Positions 34,246 through 37,419 of a stretch of DNA of 37,419 nt are shown here, in pieces. This stretch comes from JBAYGJ01 sp041649335 (GTDB lineage: Bacteria; Patescibacteriota; Patescibacteriia; UBA10025; JAHIVO01), in the NCBI GenBank assembly GCA_041649335.1, contig JBAZNF010000010.1, forward strand, positions 1 through 37,419. Reading direction: 5' to 3'. Each line of letters opens with the position of its first letter. Positions within the stretch are counted from its first letter, which is position 1. The notes under the pieces were generated by a model. It searched no databases, was not told the origin of the DNA, and saw only the letters and a program-made list of their open reading frames with translations. The position numbers were made by a program, and so were the translations under genes.

Positions 34246-35715
34246 TTAATTGCTTAATATTTTTATAACTCCATTATTTGCATCGACTTCCACCTGGTCG
34301 CCGTCCTTTAATACCTTAGTGGCAACCTTAGTGCCAATAATACAGGGGATATTGAGTTCTCGGCTGATTATGGCAGCATGAGAAGCGATGCCACCTTCGT
34401 CAGTAATAATTGCCGAGGCCTTCTTCATGGCGTAAATCAAGTGTGGTCTGGTCATGCCAGTCACTAAAATTTGCCCCTGCTGCATTCTGTTAATTTCTTT
34501 TGCCTGGTTTTTACTTAGAGCGTTAATAATTTTTACGGTATTGATTACAAATCCCGGATTGGCCACATTCCCCTGGATCTCATGGATATTATGATAATTA
34601 ATTTTTGGCAGTAGTATTTTACTGAATAATTCTGATTTCTTACCGCAGTATAATTTGATAGATTTATTTTTTAAAATAAGGACATACCGTTTTCTTTGCG
34701 TAATTGTGGTTACGGGCACCCGTCGTCTTTTCTCCAGTAGTTGCAGCATCTCTTTTTGTAAGTAACTCTTTGAAGTATCCCGGCTGAGATTGAATCTTCG
34801 TTCAATCTCCCTGAATATACCGTTCATAAGAAAACCATTTTCGATCCAGGAAAGCCTAATACTTAACCGTAAATGGGAAAATTCCTGAACCAGAGAACAA
34901 AGAAACACTATTTCACTGGTGGGCTTGAGTTTGTTAAGTAATTTTTTTTGATTCCGAATCAACACCTTTTTCTTACCAATTTTGTTTTTTATTCTTTCCC
35001 TGATATTGCTTGCCGGGCTTCTCAAGTCTTTGAGCAGTAATTTTGTATAATAACTGACTGACCAGGGATCCCGCTGTTCCGATGTACCAATCCATCCATA
35101 TTTTTTCTGGTGAACTTGAAGCTGGTTAATGATAGGACTGTTCAAATGGGGTCGTGCTGTCTTTGCACGTAATACAATTTGCAGCCATTCGATTTCCTCT
35201 TGGTCCAGAAGAGTTGACGTCGTATTAGTTGTTAGGACGCCAAAAAATGCATTTAACTCCCCATGATCAACCTTTTTTTTAAGCAAAAATTGTTTGATTT
35301 TTTTCTCTACATTTACGAAAAACTCCGGGCGTGATAAATCATAGCAGGCCAACAGGAAAGATAGTCGATATATAATATCTCTGTAATATGCTGCCAGTTT
35401 TATATTGGATATTTTTTTTATCTGCTTTGCTATGGTCTCGGTTAATTCCCTTAACTCTACAATACGTACACGAGTTTGATCAAAATATTGTCTGATTTTT
35501 TTCTTATTTTTAAAAATGGCGGGTGAGGATTTTATTTTTCTGTCCAAATCATATTGCGAATAATACATTTGGACGACGTTATTTTGGGAGTGACAATATA
35601 GAGAATTGTAGTCGCTCCCCGGTGCTTTATGTCTCTGATGACCAATAAAAAATGCCTCCATCCGATATAGCGGATGGACAGATTCCCATCTAAGCACCCA
35701 GGGTATTTTACTCAT
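34246..35715 (-). CDS. Phosphohistidine swivelling-domain protein (paralogue G)
   Basis: The 489-residue protein has His446 in EGGIASHAAIISRE and ends GDQVEVDANNGVIK. The family middle region is present: VLTTNTTSTLLDQEE for the LTAPxxxSF motif, KKYGWIGTS for the YxWIxNSY motif, SWIENGFLMN in the WxDxRK position (the RK is lost), EIERRFNL, and YLQKEMLQLL. It starts with KIPWVLRWESVHP. Base composition is AT-rich compared with paralogues A and C-E, suggesting a separate origin. The upstream gap holds no convincing promoter (a TATACT lies about 10 bases before the ATG). It probably forms a two-gene unit with paralogue F. Confidence 0.8.
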   Translation of the reverse strand: MSKIPWVLRWESVHPLYRMEAFFIGHQRHKAPGSDYNSLYCHSQNNVVQMYYSQYDLDRKIKSSPAIFKNKKKIRQYFDQTRVRIVELRELTETIAKQIKKISNIKLAAYYRDIIYRLSFLLACYDLSRPEFFVNVEKKIKQFLLKKKVDHGELNAFFGVLTTNTTSTLLDQEEIEWLQIVLRAKTARPHLNSPIINQLQVHQKKYGWIGTSEQRDPWSVSYYTKLLLKDLRSPASNIRERIKNKIGKKKVLIRNQKKLLNKLKPTSEIVFLCSLVQEFSHLRLSIRLSWIENGFLMNGIFREIERRFNLSRDTSKSYLQKEMLQLLEKRRRVPVTTITQRKRYVLILKNKSIKLYCGKKSELFSKILLPKINYHNIHEIQGNVANPGFVINTVKIINALSKNQAKEINRMQQGQILVTGMTRPHLIYAMKKASAIITDEGGIASHAAIISRELNIPCIIGTKVATKVLKDGDQVEVDANNGVIKILSN

Positions 35716-35816
35716 GGTACAACTAGTATATTGTTATTCTGCCACACTTCTATTCGAATTTTAACAAAATAAAGTACTCCGAGCAAGTGTTTCTAACCGC
35801 AATTTTTGGATTTATT

Positions 35817-36899
35817 CTACTTTTCCCAGCCAATAATTTCAGTCAGTTCTGGTTGGTTTTTGAGTGAGGATAACAGTTTTTTCACTAATGGATGTTCGTC
35901 ATTTTCGCGGTTTTGGGAATACCATTCCTGTAAAACCTTAAAGCCATCCACCCCCCGGACATCACCTTGCTCCATTTTCTCCTTATTTAGCCTGTCCGCC
36001 AGTTGTAATATTTCTTGCACTGGCCCGGGCGTACCAGTTTCAATGCTTTCACTCAGGTCTCCAACTAGTTCACGTTGCAGGCTGATATTGCCCATAATCC
36101 TTTCGAATTCTTCTTTCGGCAGTTTTGATAAGATGCCAAGATTCCCTTTTTCAGCGGCTCCCTGTAAAACAGTAAAAAATTTTTCACGTTTGTCCAAATG
36201 ATGGTTAAAACGATCGGCGACAAATTTTTCTATCGACGCGTCTTGGCCATGTTCTGTGGTGCGGTATAGGTTTGTTTGTTTGGCGATGCCGTCAAAAATT
36301 AATGATGGCTCGGCGCCAGTCATTTTATCGGCAGCATAAATAGTTTGCTCAAATTCATCCAGATCGGAAAATTCAACCTGTTCGCCGCTGGGTTTAGTAA
36401 ATTTACCAGTTTTTAAATCAGCGCTGCCGGCAGTATTCCTGATCGCGTTAATGATACGTTGCTTTAATGCTTCATCAAACTCGATCCCATTTTCCTTCAT
36501 TTTTTCGACTAAATGAGGCTGGTTTAGATACCATTCTACAAATCGTGAGCTTTCCCTTTCTTCGTTTGCGTCCTCTCCACTGCCTTGGTAGTCCCAGGAC
36601 TGTTCCATTTTTTTCTCTAATTCGCTGCCTTTTGGCGTTTGTTCAGGTTGAATAATGTCATGCCCCAAGCCAGCAACGAAAAGCGCAAACTGATCTTTTT
36701 TATCCATGTTCATGAGCTCGCCAAGACGTTTGCATTTTTCCGAAACTAAAATAGTGTGATCCCTCACCCCATGTCCTCTCCTGTAACCAGCTAATTCACT
36801 TTGGATGCCAGCTAATTTCTTAAAAAGTTGCTCCAGATGCGGAATGTTTATTTCTAACGACATTGATTCTTGACTTAATTCACGATTTTTATTGCCCAT
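35817..36899 (-). CDS. HD-domain phosphohydrolase-like protein
   Basis: The 360-residue protein has the HD superfamily metal-binding series: His43 and His48 in RGHGVRDHT, the HD pair His80-Asp81 in GLGHDI, and a late Asp in IYAADKMTG (about 188-196). HD proteins hydrolyse phosphoester bonds in nucleotides such as cyclic dinucleotides or (p)ppGpp, but no RelA- or PDE-specific signature (for example HD-GYP) is seen. The C-terminal 150 residues are helical and charged. An in-frame ATG at 36863 (MSLEIN) is an alternative start. An extended -10 promoter lies 36 bases upstream. It sits between phosphohistidine genes G and H. A functional link is only suggested by position. Confidence 0.75.
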   Translation of the reverse strand: MGNKNRELSQESMSLEINIPHLEQLFKKLAGIQSELAGYRRGHGVRDHTILVSEKCKRLGELMNMDKKDQFALFVAGLGHDIIQPEQTPKGSELEKKMEQSWDYQGSGEDANEERESSRFVEWYLNQPHLVEKMKENGIEFDEALKQRIINAIRNTAGSADLKTGKFTKPSGEQVEFSDLDEFEQTIYAADKMTGAEPSLIFDGIAKQTNLYRTTEHGQDASIEKFVADRFNHHLDKREKFFTVLQGAAEKGNLGILSKLPKEEFERIMGNISLQRELVGDLSESIETGTPGPVQEILQLADRLNKEKMEQGDVRGVDGFKVLQEWYSQNRENDEHPLVKKLLSSLKNQPELTEIIGWEK

Positions 36900-37043
36900 A
36901 ATTATTAATGTGATTAATCATTAAGCGTGGAATTATTATAGCATTCAAAATGATAATGACCTAGGCACGAAAGGTATTGGTGCCACAATGACATGTCCCT
37001 AGTGATAACCAGACGCCAATTTTTCATAGGTTCCCGTATGACA
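36900..37043. other. Intergenic gap between the HD gene and paralogue H
   Basis: The 144 bases are AT-rich. They hold the HD-gene promoter near 36935-36943 and a small hairpin, GGCAC...GTGCC, at 36964-36984. No tRNA, small ORF with a ribosome-binding site, or clear terminator is visible. Confidence 0.5.
36935..36943 (-). promoter_or_regulatory. Extended -10 promoter of the HD gene
   Basis: On the minus strand TGC-TATAAT forms an extended -10 element. No good -35 box is found 17 bases upstream (TAGGTC). The start would be near 36928, leaving about 29 bases before the ATG at 36899. Confidence 0.5.
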
Positions 37044-37082
37044 TTACAACTTATTTACTATGCCCCTTGTCGCATCCACCTG
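37044..37082 (-). pseudogene. Second displaced 3' end of a phosphohistidine-domain gene
   Basis: On the minus strand these 39 bases encode QVDATRGIVNKL and a TAA stop, again the end of a mobile domain, without any continuing frame upstream. It begins at the same codon as the remnant at 33149-33190 and directly borders copy B of the 157-bp repeat, so both loci were altered at the same site. Confidence 0.75.
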
Positions 37083-37231
37083 CCGATTTCGTCACCGAAA
37101 ACAAACGAAGTGCAGTTTGCGGTGGAACGAAATCAAGCATCCTGACGAGCCAAGGCGAGGGAGGATCTCCTCAGACAACAGTATCATAGTTTCTTAACTA
37201 TACCACGCGTGGCATCAACTTCCACCCGGTC
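37075..37231 (-). repeat. 157-bp repeat, copy B, supplying the 3' end of paralogue H
   Basis: This is the partner of 33183-33339, with differences only at 37135 and 37161. It includes the last 15 codons and TGA of the truncated paralogue H and about 100 downstream noncoding bases with the same hairpins. The A at 37135 weakens the outer pair of the long hairpin to G-U or a mismatch. Confidence 0.9.
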
Positions 37232-37419
37232 GCCGTCCTTCAGCACTCGTGTCGCTACTTTTGTCCCAACAATACAGGGGACTTTCAACTCTCTGGAGAC
37301 GATAGCCGCGTGGCAGGTCAGCCCGCCCTCATCGGCGATAATGGCCTTTGCCTTGCGGATTGCAGTTACGTATTCTGGCGCGGTCATCGCAGTAACCATG
37401 ATACGTCCTGCCGGGAAAC
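37184..37419 (-). CDS. Phosphohistidine swivelling-domain protein (paralogue H), cut by the window edge
   Basis: Only the C-terminal 77 complete codons are inside the window. The frame is open to the last base (reading ...FPAGRIMVTAM), so the ATG at 37399 is internal and not the start. The mobile domain is normal, with EGGLTCHAAIVSRE containing the phosphorylatable His, GTKVATRVLKDGDRVEVDA, and the end GIVKKL shared with paralogue F through the 157-bp repeat. The N-terminal domain cannot be seen. Confidence 0.85.
   Translation of the reverse strand, partial: FPAGRIMVTAMTAPEYVTAIRKAKAIIADEGGLTCHAAIVSRELKVPCIVGTKVATRVLKDGDRVEVDATRGIVKKL

Noticed and set aside
33183..37231. Template/variable repeat pair of a diversity-generating retroelement
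   Set aside because: The two copies at gene 3' ends look superficially similar to a TR/VR pair, but the only differences are one G/A and one A/G, both outside the coding part. No reverse transcriptase gene is present in the window.

Overview
The window looks like a chromosomal segment of an uncultivated Patescibacteria (Candidate Phyla Radiation) bacterium. The evidence is the VirB4/PrgI/two-helix-pilin locus, the DUF2341 and fibronectin-III giant surface protein, and the many 'PEP-utilising mobile domain' proteins without catalytic partners. These are all typical of such genomes, although no marker here fixes a class. TGA is used as a normal stop, so the Gracilibacteria/Absconditabacteria code is not in use. 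No tRNA, rRNA, CRISPR array, transposase or phage gene was recognised.

Layout. (1) 1-4.7 kb holds DNA repair genes: recG (+), a small gene with a C-terminal DksA/TraR-like partial zinc finger behind a structured leader and a 32-codon leader ORF (+), and a radA-mpg pair (-) joined by an ATGA overlap. (2) 4.8-13.4 kb is one long minus-strand type IV secretion/pilus-like operon. In transcription order it encodes a proline-rich protein, PrgI, a separate VirB4/TraC N-terminal domain, the VirB4 ATPase, a VirB8-like membrane-anchored protein, a two-helix pilin with a Cys-rich tail, a membrane-anchored beta-propeller, and a pilin fused to a lytic transglycosylase. (3) 13.5-15.8 kb has two divergent genes sharing one -35 region: a stand-alone ATP-grasp (PPDK_N) domain (-) and an M20 peptidase (+).

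(4) 15.9-25.7 kb is a minus-strand run of five paralogous proteins that end in a phosphohistidine swivelling domain, followed by an M29-type metallopeptidase and a phosphotransacetylase-like protein. (5) 25.7-28.0 kb encodes a DMT/EamA permease fused to a riboflavin-kinase domain, then a histidine phosphatase. (6) 28.0-33.0 kb is a 1664-residue FN3/DUF2341 surface protein with its own strong promoter. (7) 33.1-37.4 kb is an AT-richer block with three more phosphohistidine paralogues (the last cut by the window edge) and an HD-domain phosphohydrolase.

The most unusual content is the phosphohistidine family. Eight genes keep the phosphorylatable His, and six of the seven complete ones keep a Rph/PEP-synthase-like helical middle region. 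None carries an ATP-grasp domain or a PEP-binding barrel. A complete ATP-grasp domain is encoded alone a few kb away. My inference is a split, modular version of a rifampin-phosphotransferase-like enzyme, in which one ATP-grasp subunit could charge several His-domain subunits with different acceptor domains. A 157-bp block, repeated with two mismatches, sits at the 3' end of two of these genes. It supplies their last 15 codons and stop and leaves the displaced original 3' ends as remnants just downstream. This suggests the array is reshaped by a small mobile or recombining element.
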